A DNA stretch of 64,000 nt from positions 2,542,001-2,606,000 of the forward strand of contig NZ_CP033325.1 in assembly GCF_003710105.1 (NCBI RefSeq), in the 5' to 3' direction. This stretch comes from Georgenia faecalis. Lineage in GTDB: Bacteria; Actinomycetota; Actinomycetes; Actinomycetales; Actinomycetaceae. Below, in pieces: positions 1-7,899 of this stretch (positions are counted from its first letter, which is position 1; each line of letters opens with the position of its first letter). The notes beneath the pieces are model-generated. The model was not told the origin of the DNA. It worked only from the letters and a program-made list of their open reading frames with translations, and did no database searches. Position numbers and translations under genes: made by a program.

Positions 1-409
1 CGTCGGTGCCGATCCCGAGGATCTGCAGGTCGACGCCGCCGGACTCGGCGATGGCGCGCTCGTAGGCGGCGCAGGCGGCGGGCAGGTCGGCCGCCAGCCC
101 GTCGGGGCCCTGGACGGCCCCCTCGGCGAAGTCGACGCGGCCGGCGATCTCGCGCTCGATGACGTTGCGGTAGAGCTCGGGGTGGTCGGCCGGCAGGCCG
201 ACGTACTCGTCGAGCATGAAGGCACGGGCCCGGGCGAAGGAGATCCGCCCCGCGTCGTAGCGGCGGGCGAGCTCGTCGTAGACCGCGAGCGGGCTCGATC
301 CGGTGGCCAGGCCGAGGACGGCCTCGGGCCGGTCGGCGAGCAAGTTCTCGATGGCGTCTGCCACCAGGACGGCAATCTGCTCCGTCCCCGGCAGGATCAC
401 GACCTCCAC
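1..409 (-). CDS. nagB: Glucosamine-6-phosphate deaminase, 5' part (cut by window edge)
   Basis: Converts glucosamine-6-phosphate to fructose-6-phosphate and ammonia in the cytosol, the last step of amino-sugar catabolism. About 136 N-terminal residues are visible; the C-terminus lies beyond base 1. The segment FMLDEYVGL matches the family's catalytic-aspartate motif, and the visible end reads LGIGTD, like the conserved LGIG loop. I chose GTG at 409 because a GAGG ribosome site sits 8 bases upstream and the protein then starts MEVVILPGTEQ, as in the family; an in-frame GTG at 418 is possible. A DasR-type operator lies about 40 bases upstream, so GlcNAc-responsive control is expected. Confidence 0.9.
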   Translation of the reverse strand, partial: MEVVILPGTEQIAVLVADAIENLLADRPEAVLGLATGSSPLAVYDELARRYDAGRISFARARAFMLDEYVGLPADHPELYRNVIEREIAGRVDFAEGAVQGPDGLAADLPAACAAYERAIAESGGVDLQILGIGTD

Positions 410-448
410 TGGGTACACCTCATTCGTCTCCGCGGCACCGGGCGTGCC

Positions 449-460
449 TGGTCTCCACCA
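449..460 (-). promoter_or_regulatory. DasR/NagR-type operator (dre site) before nagB
   Basis: The sequence TGGTCTCCACCA matches the actinobacterial dre consensus TGGTCTAGACCA except at the two central bases, and is preceded by CC as in the extended consensus. It lies 40-51 bases upstream of the nagB start. GntR-family DasR/NagR proteins are known to bind such sites and release them on binding amino-sugar phosphates. That this copy is functional is inferred from sequence and position. Confidence 0.7.
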
Positions 461-575
461 TAGTGAACGGGGACGAGGGCGCCGCCCGGGGCGGCAGACG
501 AGAGGGCGTCGCTGGGGCGCCCAGCGGCCGCGGCGGGCCGGGCGTCGCCGCCCGGGCCCGCCGCGCCAGCGGTGA

Positions 576-857
576 CTACTTGGCGACGGCCTTCTTCAGG
601 GCGCTGCCGGCGGAGATCTTGACGCCGAAGCCGGCGGGGATCTGGATCTCCTCGCCCGTGCGGGGGTTGCGGCCGGTACGAGCGGCGCGCTCGACGCGCT
701 CGACGGCCAGGAGACCGGTGACCTTGACGGTCTCGCCCTTGCTCAGCGAGTCGACAAGGACCTCCTGCAGGGCCGACAGAGCGGCGTCGGCCTGCGACTT
801 GGTGAGCGAGGAGCGCTCGGCCACGGCGGCGACGAGCTCGGTGCGGTTGACGGACAT
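576..857 (-). CDS. hup: HU-family nucleoid DNA-binding protein
   Basis: A 93-residue histone-like protein that bends and compacts DNA as a dimer. It has the usual HU length and layout: an N-terminal helical part (MSVNRTELVAAVAERS, then SQADAALSALQEVLVD) and the DNA-binding beta-arm signature GRNPRTGEEIQIPA, ending in KKAVAK. There is no Lys/Ala-rich C-terminal tail, so this is the short HU type rather than the mycobacterial or streptomycete HupS type. GAGAGGGA precedes the ATG. It is a single gene, with its neighbours more than 150 bases away on both sides. Confidence 0.95.
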   Translation of the reverse strand: MSVNRTELVAAVAERSSLTKSQADAALSALQEVLVDSLSKGETVKVTGLLAVERVERAARTGRNPRTGEEIQIPAGFGVKISAGSALKKAVAK

Positions 858-881
858 GAAATCCCTCTCATCGGTCGGCTG

Positions 882-899
882 CGCACCCTGGTGGGTGCG
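882..899. promoter_or_regulatory. Short inverted repeat in the hup leader
   Basis: CGCACCC and GGGTGCG form a perfect 7-bp inverted repeat around TGGT, 25-42 bases upstream of the hup ATG. It could be an operator or a leader hairpin; nothing else supports a specific role. Confidence 0.25.
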
Positions 900-1037
900 A
901 CTGGGGCGACACTACGGCCCCCGGGGGCGTGCTGTCGCCCGCACGCGCCGAGTTTTCGGCGTGTCACCGCCAATTCTTAGCCCTTCGGATGCCCTTCGAG
1001 GCACCCGCCGGGGTTCCCGACGGCGTCGCGGGGTCGC

Positions 1038-1385
1038 TCAGCGGCCCGGCGTGTCGACGTCGCCGTCTCCCGGCGTGTCGGGGTCTGGGGAGGCCTCGCC
1101 ACCGGACCGGACGACGAGGTCGGCGTAGTCGGGGTGGCGCTCGATCCACGCCTCGACGAAGGTGCACACCGGCATCACCGGCAGGCCCTCCGAGCGCGCG
1201 GCGTCGAGCGCCGCCCGCGCCAGGGCGGACCCCACGCCCTTCCCCTCGGCGGCCGGCTCCACCACGGTGTGCGTGAGAACAAGCACATCGGGGTTGCGTC
1301 GGTAGGTGAGCTGCCCGACGACGTCGCCGTCGACGCTCGCCTCGAAGCGGCCAGCCTCGGTGTTGTCGCTGATCTGCGGGTCCAT
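1038..1385 (-). CDS. Small GNAT-like acetyltransferase (YjdJ/NATD1 type)
   Basis: A 115-residue protein of the compact GCN5-related family seen in YjdJ and human NATD1. The acetyl-CoA loop reads EGKGVGSALARAAL (residues 47-60) and is followed by the family's VMPVCTFVEAWIERHPDY segment. These proteins are much shorter than standard GNATs; their substrate is generally unknown. The start is ATG with GGAGG a few bases upstream. The C-terminal 15 residues are Asp/Pro/Gly-rich and look disordered. The next gene upstream, an FMN reductase, ends 29 bases before this start, so the two are probably co-transcribed. Confidence 0.85.
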   Translation of the reverse strand: MDPQISDNTEAGRFEASVDGDVVGQLTYRRNPDVLVLTHTVVEPAAEGKGVGSALARAALDAARSEGLPVMPVCTFVEAWIERHPDYADLVVRSGGEASPDPDTPGDGDVDTPGR

Positions 1386-1414
1386 GGGAACCTCCGGTGG
1401 GTCGTGGGGCTGGG

Positions 1415-2041
1415 CTACCACTGCGCCCGGGTGGGGCCGGGGGCGCTCTCGCCCTGCTGGTCGCCGATCTCCTCGAGCGGGGTGCGCAGCAGGTGCATCG
1501 CCGCGTCCATGCGCACGAGGGCGTCGAGCATGAGCTCGCCGCCCTCGATCATCCCCTCCGTGGGCCGGAACAGCCCGTCGTGCAGGTGCTCGTCGATGAA
1601 CGGCACCACGACCATCTCCCGCACCGGGTACATCTGCAGCGCGCTGAGGACGGGCCGCAACGCCTCGGCCCCGCGCAGCCCGGCCGTCATGCCGGAGCCG
1701 TAGCTCACCAGGCCCACGGGCTTGAACGCCCACTCCTGCGCGAGGTAGTCCAGGGCGTTCTTCAGCAGCGCGGAGTACCCCCGGTTGTACTCGGGGCTGA
1801 CGATGATGAAGGCGTCGGCCGGCTCGATGCGCTGCGACCACGCCCGCGTGTGCTCGTGGACGTAGCGGCGGTAGCGGGGCAGCTCCGGCTCGTCGAAGAA
1901 CGGCAGGCCCATCTCCTGGAGGTGCACGTCGTCGACCTCGAACGCCCGGTTGCGGCGGGCGAGCTCGCTCACCCAGGCGGCGACGGCGGACCCGCGACGG
2001 TGGGGGCTGGTCGCGGCGTCGAGGATGGCAAGGCGGATCAT
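1415..2041 (-). CDS. NADPH-dependent FMN reductase-like flavoprotein
   Basis: A flavodoxin-fold reductase of 208 residues. It starts MIRLAILDAATSPHRRGS, where the phosphate-binding loop lies, and carries the SPEYNRGYSALLKNALDYL motif (about residues 82-100) typical of the NADPH-dependent FMN reductase/quinone reductase family. It would reduce flavins, quinones or similar compounds in the cytosol; the substrate cannot be told. GGGAG precedes ATG 2041; an upstream in-frame extension lacks a ribosome site. It is the first gene of a short operon with the GNAT protein and diverges from the aldo/keto reductase across a GC-rich repeat array. Confidence 0.88.
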   Translation of the reverse strand: MIRLAILDAATSPHRRGSAVAAWVSELARRNRAFEVDDVHLQEMGLPFFDEPELPRYRRYVHEHTRAWSQRIEPADAFIIVSPEYNRGYSALLKNALDYLAQEWAFKPVGLVSYGSGMTAGLRGAEALRPVLSALQMYPVREMVVVPFIDEHLHDGLFRPTEGMIEGGELMLDALVRMDAAMHLLRTPLEEIGDQQGESAPGPTRAQW

Positions 2042-2186
2042 GGCGGCTCCCTGGTGGCGTGCCAGCACCGTACCGGCGCGCAGCACCGGCGCGGCGGGCC
2101 GAAGGGCACTGGCGCGGGCGGCGGTCCGCGCTGGCGCGGCGGGGCCGGCGGCCGGCGCCGGCGGGGCGGGGCGGGCGGCGCCGCCG

Positions 2187-2315
2187 GCGCTGGCGGGGCG
2201 GCGTCGCCCGCACCGGCGGGGCGGGGCCGGGCGCCGGTACGCCGCGCTGGCGGGGCGGCGTCGCCCGCACCGGCGGGGCGGGGCCGGGCGCCGGTACGCC
2301 GCGCTGGCGGGGCGG
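2187..2315. repeat. 57-bp tandem GC-rich repeat in a divergent intergenic region
   Basis: Bases 2187-2243 recur at 2244-2300 and a third partial copy runs to 2315. The flanks (about 2158-2200 and 2307-2345) share a second, longer GC-only block, so the whole stretch from 2100 to 2350 is built from GCTGGCGGGGCGG-like words. It fills the gap between the divergent FMN reductase and aldo/keto reductase genes. Open frames through it are Ala/Pro/Arg repeats and are not credible proteins. Confidence 0.85.
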
Positions 2316-2413
2316 GGCGGGCGGCGCCGCCGGCGCTGGCGGGGCGGGGCGCGGCGCGGTGTGCCAACCTGGCGCGGGGACCACGGCGGTCCCCGCGCGA
2401 AGAGAGGATGGGC

Positions 2414-3409
2414 ATGGAGTCACGCACGCTCGGACGCACAGGACGAACCGTCTCGGCCGTCGGCCTGGGGACCTGGCAGCTCGGCGCCGACTGGGGCACC
2501 GTCGAGGAGGGCGACGCCCGCGCGGTCCTCGAGGCCGCCGTCGACGCGGGGGTGACGTTCTTCGACACCGCGGACGTCTACGGTGACGGGCGCAGCGAGG
2601 AGACCATCGGCGCGTTCCTCCGCGACCGGCCCGACCTCGACATCACCGTGGCGACGAAGATGGGCCGGCGCGTGGCCCAGGTGCCCGAGGCGTACACCCT
2701 CGAGGCGTTCCGGGAGTGGACCGACCGCTCGCGGCGCAACCTCGGCACCGAGCGTCTCGACCTCGTCCAGCTCCACTGCCCGCCCGACGCGGTCTTCTCC
2801 GACGACGCGGTCTTCGACGGCCTCGAGACCCTCGTCGCCGAGGAGCGGGTCGCTGCCTACGGCGTGAGCGTCGAGACGGTCGACCAGGCGATGCGGGCGA
2901 TGGAGTACCCGAACCTGGCCACCATCCAGATCATCCTTAACGCGTTCCGGCGCAAGCCCCTCGAGGAGGTCCTGCCCCGGGCCGCGCAGGCCGGGGTCGG
3001 CATCATCGCGCGCGTGCCACTGGCCTCGGGCCTGCTCTCCGGGCGCTACACCCGCAGCACGACGTTCGCCGAGTCGGACCACCGCACCTTCAACCGGCAC
3101 GGCGAGTCCTTCGACGTCGGCGAGACCTTCTCGGGGGTGGACTTCGAGACCGGCGTCGACGCCGCGGCGGAGTTCGCCGAGCTCGCCGCCCGGCTCGGCC
3201 CCGAGGGCGCGACGCCCGCCCAGGTCGCGCTGCGCTGGGTGCTCGACCAGGAGGGGGTGAGCACCGTCATCCCCGGTGCGCGCAACGCCGAGCAGGCGCG
3301 GGCGAACGCGGCCGTCGGGTCGATGGATCCCCTCTCCCCCGAGCTCCTCGGCGAGCTGGAGCGCCTCTACGACGAGCGGATCCGCGCGCAGGTCCACGCC
3401 CGCTGGTGA
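2414..3409 (+). CDS. Aldo/keto reductase
   Basis: A 331-residue NAD(P)H-dependent oxidoreductase with a TIM-barrel fold. The catalytic tetrad of the AKR family is visible: Asp51 and Tyr56 in FFDTADVYG, Lys82 in VATKMGRR and His121 in LVQLHCPP. The C-terminal cofactor region reads STVIPGARNAEQARAN, as in the YhdN/AKR11-like branch. ATG 2414 is chosen because GAGAGG lies 6 bases upstream, whereas the in-frame ATG at 2408 would abut the ribosome site. The substrate is unknown. It stands alone, divergent from the FMN reductase operon and followed by a repeat locus. Confidence 0.93.
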   Translation: MESRTLGRTGRTVSAVGLGTWQLGADWGTVEEGDARAVLEAAVDAGVTFFDTADVYGDGRSEETIGAFLRDRPDLDITVATKMGRRVAQVPEAYTLEAFREWTDRSRRNLGTERLDLVQLHCPPDAVFSDDAVFDGLETLVAEERVAAYGVSVETVDQAMRAMEYPNLATIQIILNAFRRKPLEEVLPRAAQAGVGIIARVPLASGLLSGRYTRSTTFAESDHRTFNRHGESFDVGETFSGVDFETGVDAAAEFAELAARLGPEGATPAQVALRWVLDQEGVSTVIPGARNAEQARANAAVGSMDPLSPELLGELERLYDERIRAQVHARW

Positions 3410-3456
3410 GCCGGGCCTGACCCCGGTCCCCGGGTGCTGCCCTCGCCACCCCTCGC

Positions 3457-3594
3457 TGCCGAGTTCGCCGGTTCATGCCGAGTTCGCCGGTTCATGCCGA
3501 GTTCGCTAGGTAGAACTGGCGAACTCGGCAGGCAATAGCGAACTCAGCGCAGCCACGAAGCCCGAGTTCGCTAATTCACGCCGAGTTCGCCAGT
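3457..3594. repeat. Repeat family A, locus 1 (GAGTTCGC units with a hairpin)
   Basis: Two direct 19-bp units (3457-3475, 3476-3494) are followed by an inverted pair. TGCCGAGTTCGCTAG (3495-3509) and CTGGCGAACTCGGCA (3516-3530) give a 15-bp stem with one T-G pair and a 6-base loop. A shortened inverted unit follows at 3535-3545, then two more direct units at 3562-3578 and 3580-3594. The same units occur at 11287-11461 and 55082-55240. It sits just after the aldo/keto reductase stop. Confidence 0.9.
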
Positions 3595-3627
3595 ACGGGG
3601 CGTGAGCGTGCCCCGGTGCCGCGCCGA

Positions 3628-3702
3628 GTCGCGCTCGACGGCGCCGGGTCGTGCTCGACGGCGCCGGAACGTGCCCGACGGCGCCGGATCGTGTCCGGCG
3701 GG
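3628..3702. repeat. 20-bp tandem repeat (CGACGGCGCCGG core)
   Basis: Three full 20-bp units at 3628-3647, 3648-3667 and 3668-3687 share the core CGACGGCGCCGG, and a diverged partial fourth follows. This is intergenic sequence between repeat family A locus 1 and the DUF72 gene; no gene is seen here. Confidence 0.8.
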
Positions 3703-3720
3703 GACGCCGCGCCCGGACCG

Positions 3721-3775
3721 GCGTTTCTGCAAGATCACCAGGGGGACGTTCAGCGCTTCTGCATGATCACGAGGG
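3721..3775. repeat. Repeat family B, two direct copies (TTCTGCATGATCAC)
   Basis: GTTTCTGCAAGATCACCAGGGG (about 3723-3744) and CTTCTGCATGATCACGAGGGG (about 3755-3775) are near-identical units about 33 bases apart. A third copy lies in opposite orientation at 39711-39735. They sit at the 3' end of the DUF72 gene, which terminates at 3791. Confidence 0.7.
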
Positions 3776-3790
3776 GCCGTTCCGGCACGC

Positions 3791-4633
3791 TCACGCCGGT
3801 GGGGTGGGCAGCGTCGCGATGTCGGCGAGCTTGTCCGCCAGGGCGATCGCGTCGAAGGGGGCCCGCACCTTGACGTCGTTGTCGAAGTAGACGAAGACGT
3901 CGGCGCCGGCGGCGCGCCAGCCGCGGATGCGCTCCGCCCAGACCTCGAGCGCCGCGTCCTCGTAGCCGCTGACGTACAGCTCCTCCCCGCCGTGGAGGCG
4001 CACATAGGCGAGGTTCGACGTCAGCTCCTCGATGAGCGGCCACTTCCCCGCCGTGTCGGCGACGACGACGCCGATGTCGTGGGCGCGCAGCAGCTCGAGG
4101 AACGCGGGGTCGTGGTAGGTGTCGTGGCGCACCTCGAGCGCGTGCCGCAGCGGGCGGTCGACGTCGGTGGTCGTCCACGCCCGGCCGTCCAGCCGCTCGT
4201 CGTGCCCGAGCGCGAGGGCGGCGGCCGCACCGGTGCTGCGCGGCAGGAGGTCGAAGAAAGCGGCGAGGCGGTCCGGGTCGAAGCGCAGGACGGGCGGCAG
4301 CTGCCACAGCACGGGCCCGAGCTTGTCGCCGAGCGCCAGCACGCCCGAGGCGAAGAAGTTCGCCAGCGCCGTCTCCACCCCGGCGAGCTTCTTCATGTGG
4401 GTGATGAAGCGCCCGCCCTTGACGGCGAAGACGAACCCCGGCGGTGTCTGCGCGTACCACTCCTGGTAGCTGGTGGGCCGCTGGAGCGAGTAGAACGACC
4501 CGTTGATCTCGATCGTCGACAGCTGGCTCGCCGCGTACTCCAGCTCGCGGCGCTGGACCAGGCCGGGTGGGTAGAACGACCCCCGCCACGGCGCGTAGCG
4601 CCAGCCGGAGATCCCGATCCGTACATCCGCCAC
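3791..4633 (-). CDS. DUF72 domain protein
   Basis: A 280-residue TIM-barrel-like protein of the DUF72 (YecE) family. Diagnostic parts are the start RIGISGWRYAPWRGSFYPPG, the segment FAVKGGRFITHMKK, the EVRHDTYHDP stretch and the YVRLHGG/VYFDNDV pair near the C-terminus. Biochemical function is not established for the family. The start is GTG at 4633 with only a weak ribosome site; no better in-frame start lies nearby. It is transcribed alone, about 100 bases downstream of the ABC permease gene, and its 3' end faces repeat family B. Confidence 0.9.
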   Translation of the reverse strand: MADVRIGISGWRYAPWRGSFYPPGLVQRRELEYAASQLSTIEINGSFYSLQRPTSYQEWYAQTPPGFVFAVKGGRFITHMKKLAGVETALANFFASGVLALGDKLGPVLWQLPPVLRFDPDRLAAFFDLLPRSTGAAAALALGHDERLDGRAWTTTDVDRPLRHALEVRHDTYHDPAFLELLRAHDIGVVVADTAGKWPLIEELTSNLAYVRLHGGEELYVSGYEDAALEVWAERIRGWRAAGADVFVYFDNDVKVRAPFDAIALADKLADIATLPTPPA

Positions 4634-4739
4634 CCGTCGGACACTAGCGGCGACGACGGGGGGCCGCCCGTCCGGCGTCGACGCCCTTCCTCCCTGCCGC
4701 GGGACCGGGCCCCGCCCGGCGGCCGCCGGGCGCGGTCGG

Positions 4740-5729
4740 CTACCGCACGTCCCGACGCGAGAACGCGAGGGTGCCGACCGCGACGACGACGGCGGTGAGG
4801 GCGAGCAGGTAGAGCGCGGAGTGGCCGAAGCTCACCGCCCGGTCGGCGACCTCGCACAACACCCCTCCCGCGCCGTCCGGGGCGCAGGTCTCGAGGTAGT
4901 AGGTGGTGCCGTGCCGGACCCAGCCGGCCACATTGGTGGAGATCAGCCACGGCGGGGACGCCGTCACGAGTCCGCGCACCACGAGCTCGACGACGGCGTA
5001 GCCGACGGCGATGCCCAGCACGCCCGCGGTGTGCCGCACCAGGAACCCGAGCGCGGCGCCGCCCAGGGCGGCCAGCAGGCCGAGGCCACCGATCCGCAGG
5101 ACCATCCACCCCACCGCGGTCCACGTGGCCGTCGTCGTCCCCGCCGCGAGGCCGGCGCGGTTGAAGAGGGTCCAGTCCCCCGCGACGAACATCGCGGCGG
5201 ACACCGCCGCGACCGCCGCGACCACGAGCGCCGGGGCAAGGAGCTTCGTCGCGTACACGCGCACCCGGCGCGGCTCAAAGGTGAGCCACATCCCGACCGA
5301 CCCGGTGGCGAACTCGGCGGCGGTGAACGTCGCACCGACGACGAGGCCGATCGCCAGCAGGAGCGCGGACAGCGGGTCGAGCATGGCGGTGACGTTCTCC
5401 GCGAAGGTCGGCACCGGACGCAGGAACCACTCGAGCTCCGGGGCCGTGATGCCCTCACAGCCCCAGTCGACGTCCTGGCCGGTGGCCTCCCGCTCGCGCT
5501 CCTCGTCGGCCTCGCACTGCGCGATCTGCTCCTCGCCGGTCTCCTCCCAGACCGCCAGCTGCTCGGCGTAGACCGCCTCGGCCTGCGCCAGCTCCTCGGC
5601 GCTGATCGGCTCGGCCGTCTGTGCCACGGCGATGAGCATGAGGAGCGGCACGACGAAGGCCGCGGCGATGAGGAGCAGGACGACTCGGCGGGAGAACAGC
5701 CGGCGTAGCTCGACGCGGAGCAGGCGCAT
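4740..5729 (-). CDS. ABC-2 type transporter permease
   Basis: The membrane subunit (329 residues) of an ABC exporter. A first membrane helix lies at about residues 19-40. It is followed by a large, acidic, Cys-containing extracytoplasmic loop to about residue 115, then roughly five further hydrophobic segments and a short cytoplasmic RRDVR tail. This is the plan of BcrB/NatB-like permeases. ATG 5729 overlaps the TGA of the upstream ATPase gene (TGATG), so the two are translationally coupled and form one transporter. Cargo is unknown; the family includes lantibiotic/bacitracin immunity and sodium exporters. Confidence 0.88.
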   Translation of the reverse strand: MRLLRVELRRLFSRRVVLLLIAAAFVVPLLMLIAVAQTAEPISAEELAQAEAVYAEQLAVWEETGEEQIAQCEADEEREREATGQDVDWGCEGITAPELEWFLRPVPTFAENVTAMLDPLSALLLAIGLVVGATFTAAEFATGSVGMWLTFEPRRVRVYATKLLAPALVVAAVAAVSAAMFVAGDWTLFNRAGLAAGTTTATWTAVGWMVLRIGGLGLLAALGGAALGFLVRHTAGVLGIAVGYAVVELVVRGLVTASPPWLISTNVAGWVRHGTTYYLETCAPDGAGGVLCEVADRAVSFGHSALYLLALTAVVVAVGTLAFSRRDVR

Positions 5730-6790
5730 CACCGGTCCCACCGCCCGTCGGCGCCGGTCTCGTCGGCGCTGCCGGTGCCGTCAGCGCTGCGGGCGACCGG
5801 CCGGCCGCCCGCCTGCGGGGCGGGGGGCGCGTCGCTCCGCCGTCGGCCGCGGCGGCGGTCCCTGCCCGAGGCGCGGTGCTCCACCGGCAGGCCCTCGCCC
5901 CGGGTGAGCTCGAGGAAGACGGACTCGAGGTCGGCACGGACCGGTAGGAGCTCGCGGACGTAGATCTCCCGCTGGGCCAGCAGGTAGGTGATGCGGGCGG
6001 GGTCCGGCTCGTCGCGCACGAGGAGCATGTCGCCCTCGGGCGTCACGCGGAGCCCGGCCGCGAGGAGGACCGCCTGGGCGCCGGCGGCGTCGGCCACCCC
6101 CACGCGGACGGCGTCGACCGTCCGGTTGCCGATGACCTCGGCCACCGGGCCGGAGGCGAGGAGGCGACCGCGGCCGATGATGGAGACCGTGTCGGCGATC
6201 TGCCCGACCTCGGCGAGGATGTGGCTGCTCACGAGGACCGTGCGGCCCTGCTCGCCGAGCGAGCGCATGGTGTCGCGGATCTCGCGGATGCCGGAGGGGT
6301 CGAGGCCGTTGGTCGGCTCGTCGAAGATGAGCAGGTCCGGGGACTTGAGCAGGGTCGCCGCGACCGCGAGGCGCTGCTTCATGCCGAGCGAGTACCCGGC
6401 GTAGCGGTCCTTCGCCCGGTCGGCGAGCCCCGTCTCGGCGAGCACCTCCTCCACGCGGGTGCGGGGTGCGCCGATGGCGTCGGCGAGGAGGTTGAGGTTC
6501 TTGCGCGCCGTGAAGGTGGGGAAGAACTTCGGGGACTCGACGATGGCGCCGACCCGGGCGACGACGGACGGCAGCTCCCGCGGGACGTCGTGGCCGAAGA
6601 TCCGCATGGTGCCGGAGTCGGCACGGACCAGCCCGAGGAGCATGCGGATCGAGGTGGTCTTCCCGGACCCGTTGGGGCCGAGGAAGCCGTGAACCCCACC
6701 GGCGGGGACCGCGAGGTCAAGGTCGTTGACGGCGACGCGACGCCCGTACGTCTTGCGCAGGGCGTGGGTCTCGATCGCGAGCACACTCAC
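5729..6790 (-). CDS. ABC transporter ATP-binding subunit (BcrA-like)
   Basis: A 353-residue ATPase that powers the adjacent permease. Walker A is GPNGSGKT (residues 38-45), the signature is YSLGMKQRL, and Walker B is LLIFDEPTNGLDPSGI, followed by the switch His in LVSSHIL. The NGLDPSGI and YSLGMKQ forms are typical of the BcrA/drug-resistance class. After about residue 305 the chain becomes a low-complexity Arg/Ala/Gly tail unlikely to be structured. The ribosome site is GAGG upstream of ATG 6790. Its stop overlaps the permease start by one base. Confidence 0.93.
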   Translation of the reverse strand: MSVLAIETHALRKTYGRRVAVNDLDLAVPAGGVHGFLGPNGSGKTTSIRMLLGLVRADSGTMRIFGHDVPRELPSVVARVGAIVESPKFFPTFTARKNLNLLADAIGAPRTRVEEVLAETGLADRAKDRYAGYSLGMKQRLAVAATLLKSPDLLIFDEPTNGLDPSGIREIRDTMRSLGEQGRTVLVSSHILAEVGQIADTVSIIGRGRLLASGPVAEVIGNRTVDAVRVGVADAAGAQAVLLAAGLRVTPEGDMLLVRDEPDPARITYLLAQREIYVRELLPVRADLESVFLELTRGEGLPVEHRASGRDRRRGRRRSDAPPAPQAGGRPVARSADGTGSADETGADGRWDR

Positions 6791-6946
6791 AGCGGGCCTC
6801 CTCGGCGCAGGCGCCGGGCGGCCACCTCGGCCCGAGGCTAGCGACGCTGATCATCCGCCGTGGCGGATTCGGGTCGCCGCGTCCGCCGCGGCGGACCCGA
6901 CCTGCCCGCACCCGCCACGGCGGGGCGTGCCCGCGACCGAGCGGGC

Positions 6947-7885
6947 TCAGCGACCGCCGAAGAGGAAGACGGCGTAGGGGCCGCCGGATCCCATGACGTA
7001 TCCGACGCCGACGTGCGTGTAGCGGTCGTTGAGCATGTTCGCCCGGTGCGGCGCGGAGTTCTGCCACCAGTTGAACATCCAGTTGACCACCGTGTCGGCG
7101 GACATGGACGCCCCGCCGGTGTTGCGGACGATGTTCTCCCCGGAGGCGCTCCACCCAGGGCCGATCTCGCTCGCGTAGTTGGGGTTGTGCTGGAGGACCC
7201 GGTTGCTCGCCATCCACTGCGCCCAGTTCTGGGCCACGGCATCGAGGGTGGCGTCGCGGCCCAGGGCCGGCATCCCGTTGCTCCCCCGGTACCCGTTGAG
7301 CTTGGCGGCGAGAGCCGAACGCTCCGACCCTTCCGCGGCGTTGACCGACGGTGCGCTCTCCGCCTGGGGCGCGGCGGCGGCCACCTGGCCGGCGGGCGCC
7401 GACTCCTCGGCCGGTGCCGCGGCGCGTGCGGGTGCCGGCGCGGCCGCAGCCGCCTCGGCGGCCTGTGCCGCCTGCTCTGCTTGCTCCGCCTCGGCGGCTT
7501 CCTGGGCGGCCTCCTGCTCCGCAGCGAGGACGGCTGCCCGGGCCTCGTGCAGCGGCAGGACCGGGGCCTTGGCGACGGAGACGTCGATCTCGGTCGGCGC
7601 GACGGTCCATTCGGCGTCCTCGGGCACGACCACGGCCGGTTCCGGGGATCGCTCGAGGCCACCGGCGAGCCCCATGGTGGCGGTGGCGGCGCCGGCGTCG
7701 AGGGCGGTGTCGCCTTGGACGGCCGCGAAGGCGACGCTACCGACGAGGCTCAGGGCGGCGGCCCCGGCGATGATCGTCGACTGGCGCGCCCCGCGGGAGC
7801 GGGTGTGGGCGGTGATGCGGTCCCGGACTGACGCGACGTGAGTCGCACGGTCGACGGGCGGTCGCTGTGACCTGAATGCGGTCAC
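6947..7885 (-). CDS. Secreted CAP-domain (SCP/PR1-like) protein
   Basis: A 312-residue exported protein. A long positively charged N-terminus (about 40 residues) precedes a hydrophobic segment, STIIAGAAALSLVGSVAFAA. An Ala/Glu-rich linker follows, rising at first as a probable coiled coil and then Pro/Ala-rich. The C-terminal CAP domain (about residues 195-312) contains WAQWMASNRVLQHNPNY, GENIV and HRANMLNDRYTHVGVGYV, the expected His/Glu cluster. Such proteins act at the cell surface; their activity is mostly unknown. GTG 7885 is chosen because AGAGG lies about 6 bases upstream. A long structured leader precedes it. Confidence 0.85.
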   Translation of the reverse strand: MTAFRSQRPPVDRATHVASVRDRITAHTRSRGARQSTIIAGAAALSLVGSVAFAAVQGDTALDAGAATATMGLAGGLERSPEPAVVVPEDAEWTVAPTEIDVSVAKAPVLPLHEARAAVLAAEQEAAQEAAEAEQAEQAAQAAEAAAAAPAPARAAAPAEESAPAGQVAAAAPQAESAPSVNAAEGSERSALAAKLNGYRGSNGMPALGRDATLDAVAQNWAQWMASNRVLQHNPNYASEIGPGWSASGENIVRNTGGASMSADTVVNWMFNWWQNSAPHRANMLNDRYTHVGVGYVMGSGGPYAVFLFGGR

Positions 7886-7899
7886 GGGCAGCCTCTCCG

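Noticed and set aside
2100-2400. Ala/Pro/Arg-repeat frames in the GC-only intergenic region
   Set aside because: All six frames are open because stop codons need A or T. The products are repeats of the 57-bp unit with no start or ribosome site of their own.
3457-3594. Repeat family A considered as a CRISPR array
   Set aside because: Units abut or differ by a few bases, there are no unique 30-base spacers, units occur in both orientations, and no cas gene is seen.
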